NCBI GenBank assembly: GCA_014843695.1
Contig: CM026397.1
Span: forward strand, 48,685,217-48,749,216
Source: Archivesica marissinica
Taxonomy: Eukaryota > Mollusca > Bivalvia > Venerida > Vesicomyidae
DNA length: 64,000 nt
Direction of reading: 5' to 3'
The translations under genes and the position numbers were made by a program. The notes beneath the pieces are model-generated. The model saw only the letters and a list, made by a program, of their open reading frames with translations. It did not search any database and had not been told where the DNA came from. Positions 48,946 to 60,467 of this stretch are shown here, in pieces (within the stretch, counting starts at the first letter, position 1; each line of letters begins with the position of its first letter).

Positions 48946-51900
48946 CTGAAATATGTCACATGAGATATAAATATCAAAATTGTGATGGACAAATATTAAC
49001 TTTAGTAAATTTCTACAAGATATATGTTATGTTATATTTCGGGTTTTACGCCTGCATCAGCACCATTTCGGGCTATATCGCTGGCGGGCAGTTTACCTAA
49101 CAACACCTTTCCTGGGCAGGCTCCAGCGGTTAACCAGTACTTGGATGCACCAACCTCCGTAAGAAACTGCCAACTTTTTCATATAAATGAGACACGGCCT
49201 GAGCCGTGATCATCAGTGATGATAGGTTACAGTGGTAACCACTCAACCACGGAGGCGGACTAATTTCAACAAGAGGTACTGTCCATTCTCACCTATTGGA
49301 CGAGATTTGAAATTCAACACCAGATTATAGCCTCGAAGTGGCTTCCCGTCTTATATTACGTTTTTTAAATGGTATCCATAATTACGTTTTAGAAATGAAA
49401 GCACCAGGATACTGATACTGTACTACTATATCTTCATACATATGACAGTCAATCAGTGGGTAAGCAGTCTGCATAGGTACTCTACTGCCATATATATATT
49501 ATTGGGCCTGTTATATCGTTGTTGGTTTGGCCACAATCAGTGGGTAAGCAGTCTGCATAGGTACTCTACCGCCATATATATATTATTGGGCCTGTTATAT
49601 GGTTGTTGGTTTGGCCACAATCAGTGGGTAAGCAGTCTGCATAGGTACTCTACCGCCATATATATATTATTGGGCCTGTTATATGATTGTTGGTTTGGCC
49701 ACAATCAGTGGGTAAGCAGTCTGCATAGGTACTCTACTGCCATATATATATTATTGGGCCTGTTATATCGTTGTTGGTTTGGCCACAATCAGTGGGTAAG
49801 CAGTCTGCATAGGTACTCTACCGCCATATATATATTATTGGGCCTGTTATATGGTTGTTGGTTTGGCCACAATCAGTGGGTAAGCAGTCTGCATAGGTAC
49901 TCTACCGCCATATATATATTATTGGGCCTGTTATATCGTTGTTGGTTTGGCCACTACAATGTATTGGTAGATGTATCAAGATGTGCGAGGTAAAGGCTAC
50001 ACAGCATCATTGATCTACCGAACCAACAATACTAAAATGGAGCATTCACAGGGCTCATTCTAGCAAACTTGCGTTTTTCATTGCTAAAATCTACTTCCGG
50101 TTCTTGGATTTCTAAGACGTGTTCATGTCAGGATGTTGCTTAAGTTGTATATATTTTAATAGTTAATAAAAAACTCCTCCACAAAGTATTGTTTTACTTT
50201 CGGTATGTATTGTTTTTGAAATGAGCAGCTATCTACAGTGGGCGAGGAGATATCACTGGTAACCGAGGATCAACAATTTGGACAACATATAGTAAAACGG
50301 TGGTAAAGTGACAACAAGCTTTACCTACTTAAATCTTTTGTGAATATGTTTTACAAAAATCCATTTACAGAGATATACGCATGCCCCCCCCCCCCCCTGA
50401 CTGTACCCCCTGGTTGGGATACATTTGTACTCATGGTAGTCTTGCAAGAACCAACATAATGTTTTTACACGAGGTTTCATAACAATTTGTGGAACTACGT
50501 GTTTCTTGGGAGACGACGCACCAGCTGGGACTAAATATTTATTCCGTTGTGTAATTTATATCCTCTAATCTAGTCTTGTTGTCTTTTTGCGTATACATGT
50601 ATTACGTCTTAATAAACACAAACTATTAGAAATATGCAAAATACTCAAGCAAAACATGCTAGCAATGAGGATACAGCGATATGAATGAAAGCAACATGCA
50701 AGTGCTGAGGTCTGAGAGTATGCTTCTACTGTACTCTTCCATATTTTATCAAAAGCATGTTAATTAATTTATAATCAATTTCTACAGTAAAGTATCCATT
50801 GGATATGCTGTAGGATATCTGTCGAGATTTAGGAATTTAATAATTATATAAGATAAGAAAACTAATGAAAACAGATATCATGTCGTGCAAAGGAAACAAC
50901 AATAAAAACAGAGGAAGCCAATTAAGAGGATCAATCTACGTTCATGGGTATTCAGGGGCAGTAACTGACTAGTGTCTCTCATTTGCTTGCCAACACCAGT
51001 TTTTTCTAGACTAACAGGTAAAATTTAAGAGCGAGGATGTTCCCCCAAACTCTAATAACTAAATGGTCATTTGCATACCTTAAGGAAGTAACGATTACAC
51101 TAAAGTATAATCCCCGTAATGGGTTGATAGGGGTCGCAGATTCATAGCCTACCAACCGTACACGTTATGGTGGATGGTTCTCCGACCAATACAACACCTA
51201 ATACAGGAATAACGAAACATGGTTACCCCGAGTGGGGCAGAGCATAGTACATATACTGTAGATAATCGTCACAATGTGCTTGCCATAAGCCATGCCCATT
51301 AAACTAATGTTTGAGGATGACCCAATCATATAAATAAACTACTTGAGTAACATAAAGAAGGTACATACATTTCCTGACGAGGTGTAGCGGCTTTCATATT
51401 TATCATAGCCCTCTCGACTCTGAAGAGAGAAATCGAATCTCTTTAATTGCAAAATACGAAAAAAAGATTCTCCATCGTGCAAAGTTGTTTTTTGTTTGCA
51501 TGTTTGATTTTCTCATGATAATTCAACCAAAACCAATGAAAACAAAATTATCATGGTTACAGAAGAAGCCACATATCCAGGGTAAACATAGTCTCCCTCA
51601 GATCCTCCACTTCTCCCTAAATATTCTGCAGGGAGATCTGACATCTCCTAAAATATTTCAGTGTGGCTTGTGCCCTGATGGGTGATGTTTATTTGGGGAT
51701 ACTCTTCACAAGTGTGACTGTAGTAGGGATCATTTCCTGTAGTCCCTTTATTGAATAATTCTTTCCAATAGTCTTCTATAAACTATTTTGATTACAAAAA
51801 CCCTACTATAGCAGCAGAAAGGGACAATAGACATTTGGCAAATTTACAACCAGTCGTCAAACACAGAATATGCTGCTTATCACTGTAAATCTTCGATAAC

Positions 51901-52796
51901 AGATAAATACATCATGCAGTAAACATTCCGTGTAAAACAAGTATTAAAGTAACGTAGTACAATAGAAATGTACAAACAATAATTAAAGTAACGTAGTACA
52001 ATAGAAATGTACAAACAATAATTAAAGTAACGTAGTACAATAGAAATGTACAAACAATAATTAAAGTAACGTAGTACAATAGAAATGTACAAACAATAAT
52101 TAAAGTAACGTAGTACAATACAAATGTACAAACAAGTATTAAAGTAACGTAGTACAATACAAATGTACAAACAAGTATTAAAGTAACGTAGTACAATACA
52201 AATGTACAAACAATAATTAAAGTAACGTAGTACAATACAAATGTACAAACAATAATTAAAGGATAATGATACATGCATATATTTGAAACATACAATGCAG
52301 TAAAACATAAACAAATGCTTCAGCCATGAAACAGAACCTGTGCACAGATCGATACTCACTTAATGTCTGCAATTAAATGTCTATCATCTCTGTAAAGCTA
52401 CAGTCACAAACTGCATCTATGTAGAACGTGCTGCACACCGACAGATGCCACAATGGACAATTAGAAATTGTGATTGTTGCATTATCTTTCCATTTTACAG
52501 TAACAAAAAAACTTTTTCTCAATGTTTTTCTGGAATTATTATTCGTAAACTACATCTAAAAACATTTATAACTGCAGATAGTGGTTTGGTCGAACTGACA
52601 CTAGCCTAAAATTGGATATCAATCAATAACTCACAAAAGGAGACTTAGCATAGCATGTGTTACTTACAGAGCGTTTATCTGCTCTGGATCTTGGAGGTGT
52701 ATGAGATCGATTGTATTCTGGTGGAGGCATCTGGTATTCTCGTGTGTGTTCGTAACTTTGGTACTGAGCCATTGGGTCCATGTTGTATGCCTGCGG
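48757..52796 (-). CDS. YTHDC1: YTHDC1-like m6A reader, last two coding exons
   Basis: YTHDC1 is a nuclear protein that binds N6-methyladenosine in RNA and guides splicing and export. Only its C-terminal part would be here. The coding segments are 52796-52668 and 48945-48757, each in phase 0, giving 105 residues plus a stop. The first is Gln/Tyr/Pro-rich; the second has YDRDVEDFLRRT followed by an Arg/Glu/Asp/His-rich tail. I recall the human C-terminus as containing RVDDFLRRT followed by an RERDRER tail, which is the basis of the name. The YTH domain itself is not in the window, so another RE-rich nuclear RNA-binding protein cannot be excluded. The gene converges on CARM1. Its upstream intron holds two LINEs and the assembly gap. 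Confidence 0.65.
49095..49262 (-). mobile_element. tRNA-derived SINE
   Basis: The minus strand starts tccgcctccgtggttgagtg and gttaccactgtaacc, a tRNA-like 5' half with an A box (ggttgagtgg). It then runs into acggctcaggccgtgtctca and a body ending near ccaggaaaggtgttgt. It differs from families A-C. Confidence 0.6.
49446..49953. repeat. 84-bp minisatellite, six copies
   Basis: Each unit includes cagtgggtaagcagtctgca, taggtactctac and gttggtttggccacaat. Because 84 is 28 codons and the unit lacks stops in one frame, a 183-codon frame (49442-49993) encodes six copies of a peptide with HRYSTAIYILLGLLY. Only position R/G/D and silent T/C changes vary. No splice or start context supports a gene. 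Confidence 0.93.
50049..50110. mobile_element. CAGGGCTCATTCTAG MITE, end fragment
   Basis: cagggctcattctagcaaac matches the termini of the elements at 30133 and 30580. No partner end is seen nearby. Confidence 0.5.
50740..51010. repeat. Dispersed about 270-bp repeat, inverted partner of 39740-40010
   Basis: Its reverse complement contains agtcagttactgcccctgaa, cctcttaattggcttcctct and tacagcatatccaatggata, in the order of 39740-40010 and with small indels. Confidence 0.75.
51940..52265. repeat. 39-bp minisatellite
   Basis: Eight to nine copies of attaaagtaacgtagtacaa plus tagaaatgtacaaacaata. A block with tagaaatg is followed by one with tacaaatg, and caataa alternates with caagta. Minus-strand open frames (YFNYCLYISIVLR periodic) are by-products. 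Confidence 0.94.
52668..52796 (-). CDS. YTHDC1: YTHDC1-like penultimate coding exon
   Basis: On the minus strand the acceptor tttaccattacag precedes 52796, and the donor gtaagt follows 52668. The exon is 129 bp, 43 codons, phase 0 at both ends. It encodes PQAYNMDPMAQYQSYEHTRE, then YQMPPPEYNRSHTPPRSRAD and KRS. The Tyr/Pro/Gln-rich composition fits a disordered region. An exon length divisible by three means it could be skipped without a frameshift. Confidence 0.75.
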
Positions 52797-53056
52797 CTGT
52801 AATGGTAAACAGGAAAGCGTTATTTATAAAGACAGAAATCCAACTTGTTTTTCAACAGCCGTGTCTTGCATTTATAATTGGCAGAGTGGGAGGGAGGGGA
52901 CAACTGTAAGCTGTATAGCTTTCTGTCCAATTCCTTATTTCAATTGTTGTAAATAAGCATGTACCCGATAGAAAATAAATATATTCAAAGTAATCTCAAA
53001 CTCAAGCTTTCTCATTGGTTGAGCAAAGATCATAAATCTCAAACTCAAGCTTTAGA
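52797..53056. other. Intron sequence with a short direct repeat
   Basis: atctcaaactcaagcttt occurs at 52993 and 53036, directly before the truncated LINE. Otherwise unique. Confidence 0.55.
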
Positions 53057-54773
53057 TCATCTGCATCTTTGATTGATCACATATATACTAACATGAAAGA
53101 AAACATTGCCAATATGTATGTACCAAAGCTTTCTATCAGTGATCATTACCCAGTATTCTGTAATCGTAAAGTCAACTTTTCAAATAATAAAAGTATGCAT
53201 GAAACAATATCATATAGATCATTTAAAAACTTCAATAAGGAGTCCTTTTGCGAAGATTTACGTATTGCAGACTGGACCTTTGTTTATATATATGATGATC
53301 CAAATGAAATATTAAATATGTGGTGTAAACTATTTTTAGAAATTGTACATAAGCATATTCCAATAAAAACTCAGCGAGTGAAACGGAAATATCAACCAGA
53401 CTGGATAACAACAGAAATCTTAGATACTATGAAAGAACGCGATAAAATGAAGCAAGATAAATCAGAGCAAGGTGTTAATCAATATAAACTACTTAGAAAC
53501 AAAGTGTCGGCAATGATTAATACAGCAAGGAAAGAGTCATGTGAAAGAAAAATAGAGTCTGGTAAAGATAACCCACGTACTGTCTGGAAGATTTTTAAAG
53601 AGTTTGGTTCAGGAAAATCAACACAATCTGTAAACAATATTAACTCAATATACCATCAAGGATCTGATTACTCTCAAAATGTTGAAATGGCAAATATATT
53701 TAATGAAGTCAATGTTGCATCTAATATCAAAGATCCAGTCCCTGATCACTTAAACTTTGACTATATAAAAGATTTTATTAATGAACATGTACCTGTTGAT
53801 GTAGTGTTTGAAATACCAGAAGTTACACAGAGTAATATCAGAAAACAATTACTCGAACTTAATGTTTCTAAAGCTACTGGAATCGATAATATTGGACCAA
53901 AGCTGTTAAAACTTTCAGCTGATATCATTGTACAACATTTAACTGTTATAATAAATATAAATAAGAGTTTGAAAACATCAACTTTCCCTGAAGCTTGGAA
54001 ATTTGCAAAAGTCAAACCATTATTCAAAAGTGGAAAAACCAATGACGTCAATAACTATAGACCTATTTCAATTTTACCATCTTTGTCGAAACTTTTTGAA
54101 AGACACGTGCATAAATCGCTGCAGACTTTTTTGGATCACTTCAATTTACTTCACAAAACACAAAGTGGTTTCAGAACTGGCCACTCAACTGAATCAGCTT
54201 TACTTTATATGATAGATAAATGGATTCGAGCAATGAATGAGGGAAAATTGATTGGAATTGTAATGGTCGATTTTCGAAAAGCTTTTGATCTTGTCGATCA
54301 TACTGTTTTGTTAAAGAAATTATCATTATACAAATGTAGCAACAATACTTTGAAGCTTTTTCAATCATATCTTTGTGATAGAAAGCAAACTGTTTCTATA
54401 AATGACGTTTTATCTGAAAAAAGAACTGTTAATTGTGGAGTCCCACAGGGCTCAATATTAGGACCTCTTTTATTCTTACTTTTTATCAATGACTTACCAC
54501 TAATGTTTTCAAATAAAATCACCGGTAGCGATTTATATGCAGATGATACTACATTATATGATATCCATAATAAGAAAGAAGTGTTAGAAACAAGATTACA
54601 ACAAGCTTTGGAAGACTTGAATACTGGTGTTTCCAAAATGGAATGAAGATTAATACAGCCAAAACGAAAGTTCTATTTATGATGACAGCCCAGCGAAAAT
54701 GTGCTTTCCCTAACCCTACACTCTCTCTTAAATATGAAAATATATTATTGAAAACCAGCAAATCAGAGAAGTT
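53057..54773 (+). mobile_element. CR1/Jockey-group non-LTR retrotransposon, truncated at both ends
   Basis: A LINE fragment starts inside the endonuclease C-terminus (SLIDHIYTN, SDHYPVF) and covers the reverse transcriptase. At the 3' side homology stops near 54773, where the opposite-strand LINE begins. A 5' truncation is usual for LINEs, but loss of the 3' end is not, so the junction reflects a later insertion or rearrangement. Confidence 0.85.
53069..54646 (+). pseudogene. CR1/Jockey-like ORF2 fragment (reverse transcriptase)
   Basis: A 525-residue open frame. SISDHYPVF (about residues 22-30) is the last endonuclease motif. Then come WKFAKVKPLFKSGK and NNYRPISILP (RT fingers), MVDFRKAFDLVDH (motif A), VPQGSILGPLLFLLFINDLP (motif B) and LYADDTTLY (motif C, about residues 489-497). 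The frame stops early. The expected continuation (NGMKINTAKTKVLFMMTAQR) follows in another frame from about 54642 to a stop near 54783, showing a frameshift or small deletion. The element cannot be autonomous. The frame shows no intron and has typical LINE codon drift. Confidence 0.9.
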
Positions 54774-54893
54774 CTACAACTAAAACTACTATGTAGATAA
54801 CATTCTGTATGCATTAAATTGCAATGACGAAAGGTCAATTGCAACAACATTTATCAAGCTGTAAAAATGATAATAAAACGTCAATTGTAAAAC

Positions 54894-56339
54894 CTACAAT
54901 TTATGGAAAATATGTGATTCTTTTAAAAATGCAATAATGTATTTAAAATCGACAGTGTCGAAAAGCTCCTTCATTGTCACAACTGTATAATATTTTTGAC
55001 GAATGAGGGCTAAATCTACACATTGAATTAAGATGTGTTCAACATTTATAGAGGAATGGCATGGTATACACCATGGTGGATCCTCTCTTTTCAATACAAA
55101 TGAGTGTGTAAAACGGGTATGTCCAAGTCTCAACCGTGACATTACTGTTTCCTCTCTACGGTTGGAGTGATAAATACAAGATGATTTGCCAATGTTTGGC
55201 TTAATTGGTTGTAGTTTATTGAATTGTATGTTATTCCAAGTGGATTGCCATTTTGAAGTAATGTAAGAAAGAATCGATTGCCTAGCATCAGTGTATGGTA
55301 CATGTATTTTAGGATTTATACAGTCTAGTTTAAGTGCATCTTTTGCACTTTGATCAGCCATTTCATTGCCACGAATACCAATATGACTTGGTATCCAGCA
55401 ATATATAACATGTTTAGTCGATGTAATATCTGCGTGCTTAATAAGTAATTTGTGGATAAGGGGTTTTTTAAAGTTCATGTTGTCTACTGATTGTAGTACA
55501 GATAAGGAATCTGAAAGAATCATAAATTTCCTATCACGTGATGCATCAGCAAAATTCAAAGCTAAATCAATAGCCTCTATTTCTGCTGAAAATATAGACG
55601 CATGATCAGGTAGTCGTAATTTAGAATTATGTAAATTACTGACAGCAGCACAGCCAACTTTGTTGTCAGCTTTAGATCCATCTGTGTATATTGGTATATA
55701 ATCTGAAAACATGGTTCTGATTTCATTTAATTTTGATTTAAACATTAGAGGGTTAGTATATGATTTCAGGTTATCGTGAAGTTGTAAAATAACGTTGTGT
55801 TTAATCAGGTCAAAAGGAGCTATATCTGATATAAAAGTTTCATGAACATTGTCGATGTCAAAATCTACGTTATGAACAGCTTCCTCGATGCGAAGCGCAA
55901 GAGGACGTATCGCCTTTGGCTTCGCCTCATAGAAAGTTTTATTGCTTAGATCAAACATGACTTTGTACGCTGGATTTCTTGGGTTTGATTTAAGATTAAA
56001 TGCATGTAGAGATAATTGTTCACGTCTGAGATAAAGGGATGGTTCATTTGCTTCTACATATAAACTAGCTATTGGTGATGTTCTGAAAGCTCCGAGTGCA
56101 AGTCGTAAGCCTTGGTGATGTATTGGGTCAAGTGTTTTGATATATGATGGTCTGGCTGATCCATACACAATTGATCCATAATCGAGTTTAGAACGAACTA
56201 GTACTCTATACAGCCGAAGGAGGACCTTTTGATCAGCTCCCCAGTCCATATGAGCGACTACTTTGATAAGGTTCATTGCCTTGAGGCATCTTGCTTTCAA
56301 GTACTTCAAGTGAGAAATAAACGAAAGTTTTTTTATCAA
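54894..56339 (-). pseudogene. LINE ORF2, C-terminal part (RNase H, zinc-like motif)
   Basis: A 481-residue frame continuing ORF2 after the frameshift at 56328-56334. The RT thumb comes first (LYRVLVRSKLDYGSIVYGSA, about residues 43-62), then RNase H with YTDGS (218-222), AEIEAI (252-257), LSDSLSV (275-281) and WIPSHIGIRGNEMAD (315-329), so the D-E-D-H-D set is intact. Near the end CIPCHSSINVEHILIQC is a C-X2-C-type finger common in these elements. The true start is the upstream ORF2; the first Met is only the first one after the frameshift. Confidence 0.9.
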
Positions 56340-58458
56340 AAATTATTCCAAGAAATTTAGTCTCAGGAATAACAGGAATGGGGACTCCATCAAGAGTTAA
56401 TACAGGGTCATTGTGTAATTTTCTTGACTGACAAAAGTGAATACAATTTGTTTTGGCCTTCGAAAATCGAAAACCGTTATTTAAAGCCCATGCTTGGACT
56501 TTATTTAAACAAAGTTGAAGATGGCGTTCAATAGTAGCCATAGACTTTGAACGATAACATATAACAAAATCATCTACATATAAAGAACACTCCGTATCTT
56601 TGCCAAGGCATTTCACAATGTTATTTATTTTAATATTAAAAAGTGTAACAGATAAAATACTGCCTTGCGGGACACCCATTTCTTGTTCGTGATTGCTAGA
56701 GAGGGTAGAACCCACTCTAACTTTAAATTGTCTATCCACGAGAAAGTTAGTTATAAATTGTGGCATGTGTCCTTTAAGGCCTAACTCGTGTAAGTCTTTC
56801 ATAATACCATGTTTCCATGTTGTATCGTAAGCCTTTTCAAGATCGAAAAATATAGAAACTACGTGTTGTTTCTTGATAAAAGCATCACGGATAAACGTTT
56901 CCAATCGTATCAAATGGTCATTGGTACTTCGTTCATTCCGAAATCCACTTTGGAATTCAGAAATTAAATTGTTGGACTCCAGATACCAAACTAGTCTGGC
57001 GTTAATCATTCGTTCCATAGTTTTACAAACGCAGCTCGTTAATGCAATAGGGCGATAATTGTTTGGATTAGTGTTATCTTTTCCTGGTTTGGGTATTGGG
57101 ATTACAGTGGCTTCTTTCCAGGAATCGGGTAATATTCCGGATTTCCAGATTTTATTAAAAACATCTAAAAGTGCAATTAATGAATACGTGGGCAAATGTT
57201 TCAAAAATTGATAGTGTATTTCATCAGGACCAACAGCTGTATCATGTGATTTATTTATTGCATCAGTGAGTTCATTTATAGAAAATATCTGATTGTAATT
57301 TTCTGAGTTATCAGAGTTGAACCGTAGTGTTCGTTTTTCCTCTCTGGTTTTAACCTTTTGAAATCGTTTATCATAATTTGTGGAAGAAGAGTTTTTGGAG
57401 AATGAATCTGCTAAAGTGTTTGCAATATCTTCCCTTGAGGTGATGTTTTTATTTAATATATTTAAATGTCCTAAAGAGTTGGATTTCGATTTTCCACTAA
57501 TTTTCCTCACCATATCCCAAACCTTTTTAATTGAAGTCCTAGAGTTAAGTTTAGACACATAACGTTTCCAGGAATCCCTTTTACAGAGTTTCAATGTTCT
57601 GCGAGCTTTCGCACAAACTATTTTAAACGAGTTTAAGTGTTCTTTTGTTGGTCTAACGTTAAATATTTTAAGAACTGCACGACGTTTTCTAATGGCAGTT
57701 TTACAGTCATCATTAAACCAAGGCTTTTTAAGTTTTGCTGAATTCGCCGAAGATTTTGGTATACATTCTTCTGCTATTCCATGTAAAATATTTGTAAAAG
57801 TTTTAATAGGATCTTCCGTATGAATTAAATTGTCAATAGTTATTATATCTTCACACATTTCTTCAAAAGTGTGCCAATCAGCTTTATTTAATTTCCAGTG
57901 CTGAATATTATCATTTGCCACTGGTTGTAAACATTTAAGAAAAATTGGAAAGTGATCACTTCCGCAAAGGTCATCTCCTACTTTCCATTCAAAATCCAGA
58001 AAGATAGATGGATGGCATATAGTTAAATCAAGTGATGAATAATTTCCAGTTGCAGGATGCAGATAAGTATACGATTTGTCATTCAAAATACAAAGATCAT
58101 GCCCATCTATAAAATGTTCAATAAGTTCACCTCTTGGGTTTATATCTTTACACCCCCATAGATTATGATGTCCATTAAGGTCACCTAAAATAATAAATGG
58201 TTTTGGAAGCTGTTGAACTAAATTATCTAATTCAGCTATTGATGGTTTACTGCTTGGTGGAATATAAAGTGAACAGATGGTGATAACTTTGTGTAGTGTG
58301 GCCGAAATAGCAACAGCTTGTAGGTTAGTATTTAGTTTGATAGACCGGTGAAGAGTACAAAGTACAAAAGTTCCTTGATTCAATAACAGAAGAATTTCAT
58401 TATAATTGGGTCTTAAACCACGGCAATTCCACTGAATAATATCTGGTTTATTATCCAT
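56233..58458 (-). pseudogene. LINE ORF2, N-terminal part (endonuclease and reverse transcriptase)
   Basis: A 741-residue frame whose last 30 or so residues are out of frame. The apurinic-type endonuclease shows QWNCRGLRPN (9-18), GDLNGHHNLWG (92-102), SLDLTI (142-147) and GSDHFPI (166-172). The segment that should carry the catalytic QETxL motif and a GGVAI strand is missing between about residues 28 and 44, an internal deletion. RT motifs are NNYRPIALTS (466-475), FFDLEKAYD (537-545), GVPQGS (595-600) and YVDD (627-630). The frame breaks at a run of seven A (minus strand) at 56334-56328; one base fewer restores it. Confidence 0.92.
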
Positions 58459-58494
58459 TTGATTTAGTACACAATGAAAATAGAAACATGTTTA

Positions 58495-59345
58495 TTAATG
58501 CTGCATGAGATCTTGAGGATCCAGCCTCGAAATCTTCTTGCTATCTTTATGGAGTGATGGGGTATCATCCTCATCCTCCATGTTGCTCAGGGCGTTATAC
58601 CGATTTAGACTGAGCGGATCATCATCACCCTTCCTCCGCCTATCGGTTTTTTGATTTAAATTTATTTTATTTCTTGGTGTTTGGTTCACCAGTGCGGGTT
58701 TAGAATTACCCGAATTTGTATTAGTGGGTTTAGTATTACCCAATGATGTTGATGTTTTTACAGACTGTGATGACGATTTATGAAGAGGAATATTTTGTTT
58801 TACAGGTGGTGCTTTTGGAAGAGTAGACTGAGGTGTTTGCAAACCAGGAGAATTTGATTTCTCATGGTCTGAATCAGAGGTTTGCGTAGACGCATCGATG
58901 CACTGTGTTGATTTATTTGCGTGTGATTTTGTGATAGAGGAATATGTTGCTGCTAGTGTATTGTATCTGGAATTGACAATTTTCCTAGCCTCTGGAAATG
59001 CAACACTCTGTGTGAATTTGACCTGGAGAACTTCACGCTCTATCTTCCAGGTCTTGCAGTTGCGAGATTTGGCTGAATGTGGTTCACTGCAATTAACACA
59101 TGCTATTGGATGCCGACACGTGTCGTCGTTGTGAGAGTGACCATTGCCAGCACACATGTGACACACCTTTTCAGTTTTACAATTGGTCTCGTTGTGTCCA
59201 AATTTAAAACAGTTGTAACATTGAAGTGGATTTGGGACACAAATGTCCACTCTGGTAAGTAAATAGCCAATTTTGAGTGTACGTGGTAAGATGGGAGTGC
59301 AAAATGAGAGAATGATTGTGTTTGTTTGTATTTCTCTATTGTCTC
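58495..59345 (-). pseudogene. LINE ORF1, C-terminal part (zinc knuckles)
   Basis: It encodes a gag-like RNA-binding protein with three cysteine-histidine knuckles: CYNCFKFGHNETNC (C-X2-C-X4-H-X4-C), CHMCAGNGHSHNDDTC, and CVNCSEPHSAKSRNC. A Ser/Thr/Pro/Asn-rich tail ends SRLDPQDLMQH. The stop lies 36 bases before the ORF2 start. The open frame extends upstream to 59424, but homology continues from the other ORF1 frame at about 59341-59356, so the join is a frameshift. Confidence 0.88.
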
Positions 59346-59791
59346 TTAATTTTAATTCGTCTAGCTGCAGTGACATGTTGTTCCCGAAGCTCATCCACAA
59401 TCTCAGTCTCGGCAACGCCAGCAAGGTCAGGGCAACGAATTACCCCTCTTGATGAGTTGAGAGAGTGGTGTGGGTAACACTTGCACGGAACATTGAAGAA
59501 AGATGTGAGAGAAAGTAGATTTCGAGAGTGATGTAGATTGCCTACTTCAATAAGCAGGTTTCCAGTTCGGAGCTTTTTAACAGATTTAGGAACTCCTGCA
59601 ATACTCTCGATTGTTTTTTCTATAACGAAAGGAGAGAGGGTCGTAATATTTTTATTTGTGTCGGTGGATTCGATAATTAAAAATCTTGTATAAATAGAAT
59701 TTGATGGTTGGTGAGAAGAGTTCTCACCTCCCGTGTCATCACAGTCAAGTTCATTATGAGTTCGTTTTTTCTTTGGGGTATCCATATTCAT
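59336..59791 (-). pseudogene. LINE ORF1, N-terminal part
   Basis: A 151-residue frame starting MNMDTPKKKRTHNELD, with an RRM-like stretch (FLIIESTDTNKNITTLSPF, then GNLLIEVGNLHHSRNLLSL). It runs to a premature stop after IKIKRQ. The neighbouring frame continues as DNREIQTN, so a one-base indel near 59341-59356 broke ORF1. The basic N-terminus fits a nucleic-acid-binding gag-like protein. Confidence 0.85.
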
Positions 59792-60467
59792 TTATTGATA
59801 ATTCATCACTTGTGGTCCCCACCCTCCACGGAGTCCAACACGGGGACACGTAAACGGAGCGGAATATCCGGCTCACACGTGTCAGGGATACTCAAGTAAT
59901 ATACTCGGACGGATATTTCACGATCCAAACATCACCGACTCGGCCATGAACCGACCCGGTTCAGGTTGGATCGCTAACGTACCCGCCCGATTAGCCCTGA
60001 GCCACCACCTTCTAGAACAGAAAATTGAAAACTATTTGTGTGTAACATACTTAGTGTAAACGAGTAATGGGCTAAGTTAAAAAGTCATATATGGCAATTA
60101 TAGAAATGGTATACACTGCAAACGAAAAAAAAAGGAAGATGTATATACTGATTAGAGTATTACAGTAGGTATGAAGATAGCAAAGCAATAACTAAAAAAT
60201 TGAACATGTAAACATAAATATGGCTTGTCCTAGGGCTTGGCGTGACCAGCCGATTGATCGTACCGGACTAATACGACCACCACGTCTACACCGAATCAGA
60301 GGCCAAAGTAGTGTGTTGGGAACTACAATATCGTAATAGTGCAGTCCCCTCAACCACCAGGATCCTCTTCTCCGGCTTACGGGATGCCACCCACGGCAAA
60401 CAGGCGGCTCCCTTTTCGGGGGAGTTGCACCCCTCTGCAAGGAGATACAGCCGGCATTTTTTATCCC
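59792..60467 (-). other. Presumed 5' UTR of the I/Nimb LINE
   Basis: On the minus strand, GC-rich blocks (ggagaagaggatcctggtgg, ggcctctgattcggtg, ctaatcgggcgggtacg) alternate with AT-rich stretches and contain no long frame. The block order resembles 5' leaders of mollusc Nimb elements as I remember them; this is inference. The 5' terminus is hidden in the gap. Confidence 0.55.

Larger units (their letters stand above)
48946..52667 (-). other. Last intron of the YTHDC1-like gene
   Basis: The donor gtaagt (minus strand) is at 52667-52662, and the acceptor ag is at 48947-48946. The intron contains a SINE (49095-49262), two minisatellites (49446-49953, 51940-52265), a MITE end at 50049 and the 50740-51010 repeat. 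The stretches 49990-50740 and 51010-51930 show nothing else except a C-run near 50385. Confidence 0.75.
54774..60467 (-). mobile_element. I/Nimb-type non-LTR retrotransposon, nearly full length but defective
   Basis: On the minus strand it has a 5' UTR from at least 60467 (running into the gap) to 59792, ORF1 (59791-58495), ORF2 (58458-54894) and a 3' end near 54774. ORF1 with CCHC knuckles plus ORF2 with endonuclease, reverse transcriptase and RNase H matches the I clade, including the Nimb elements known from molluscs. ORF1 and ORF2 each contain one frameshift. The element lies antisense to CARM1 and sense to the YTHDC1-like gene, inside an intron of the latter. Confidence 0.88.

Noticed and set aside
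48690..49100. Open frames overlapping the YTHDC1-like terminal exon (both strands)
   Set aside because: Wrong frame; only the frame with YDRDVEDFLRRT and the RE-rich tail is bounded by an acceptor and has recognisable homology.
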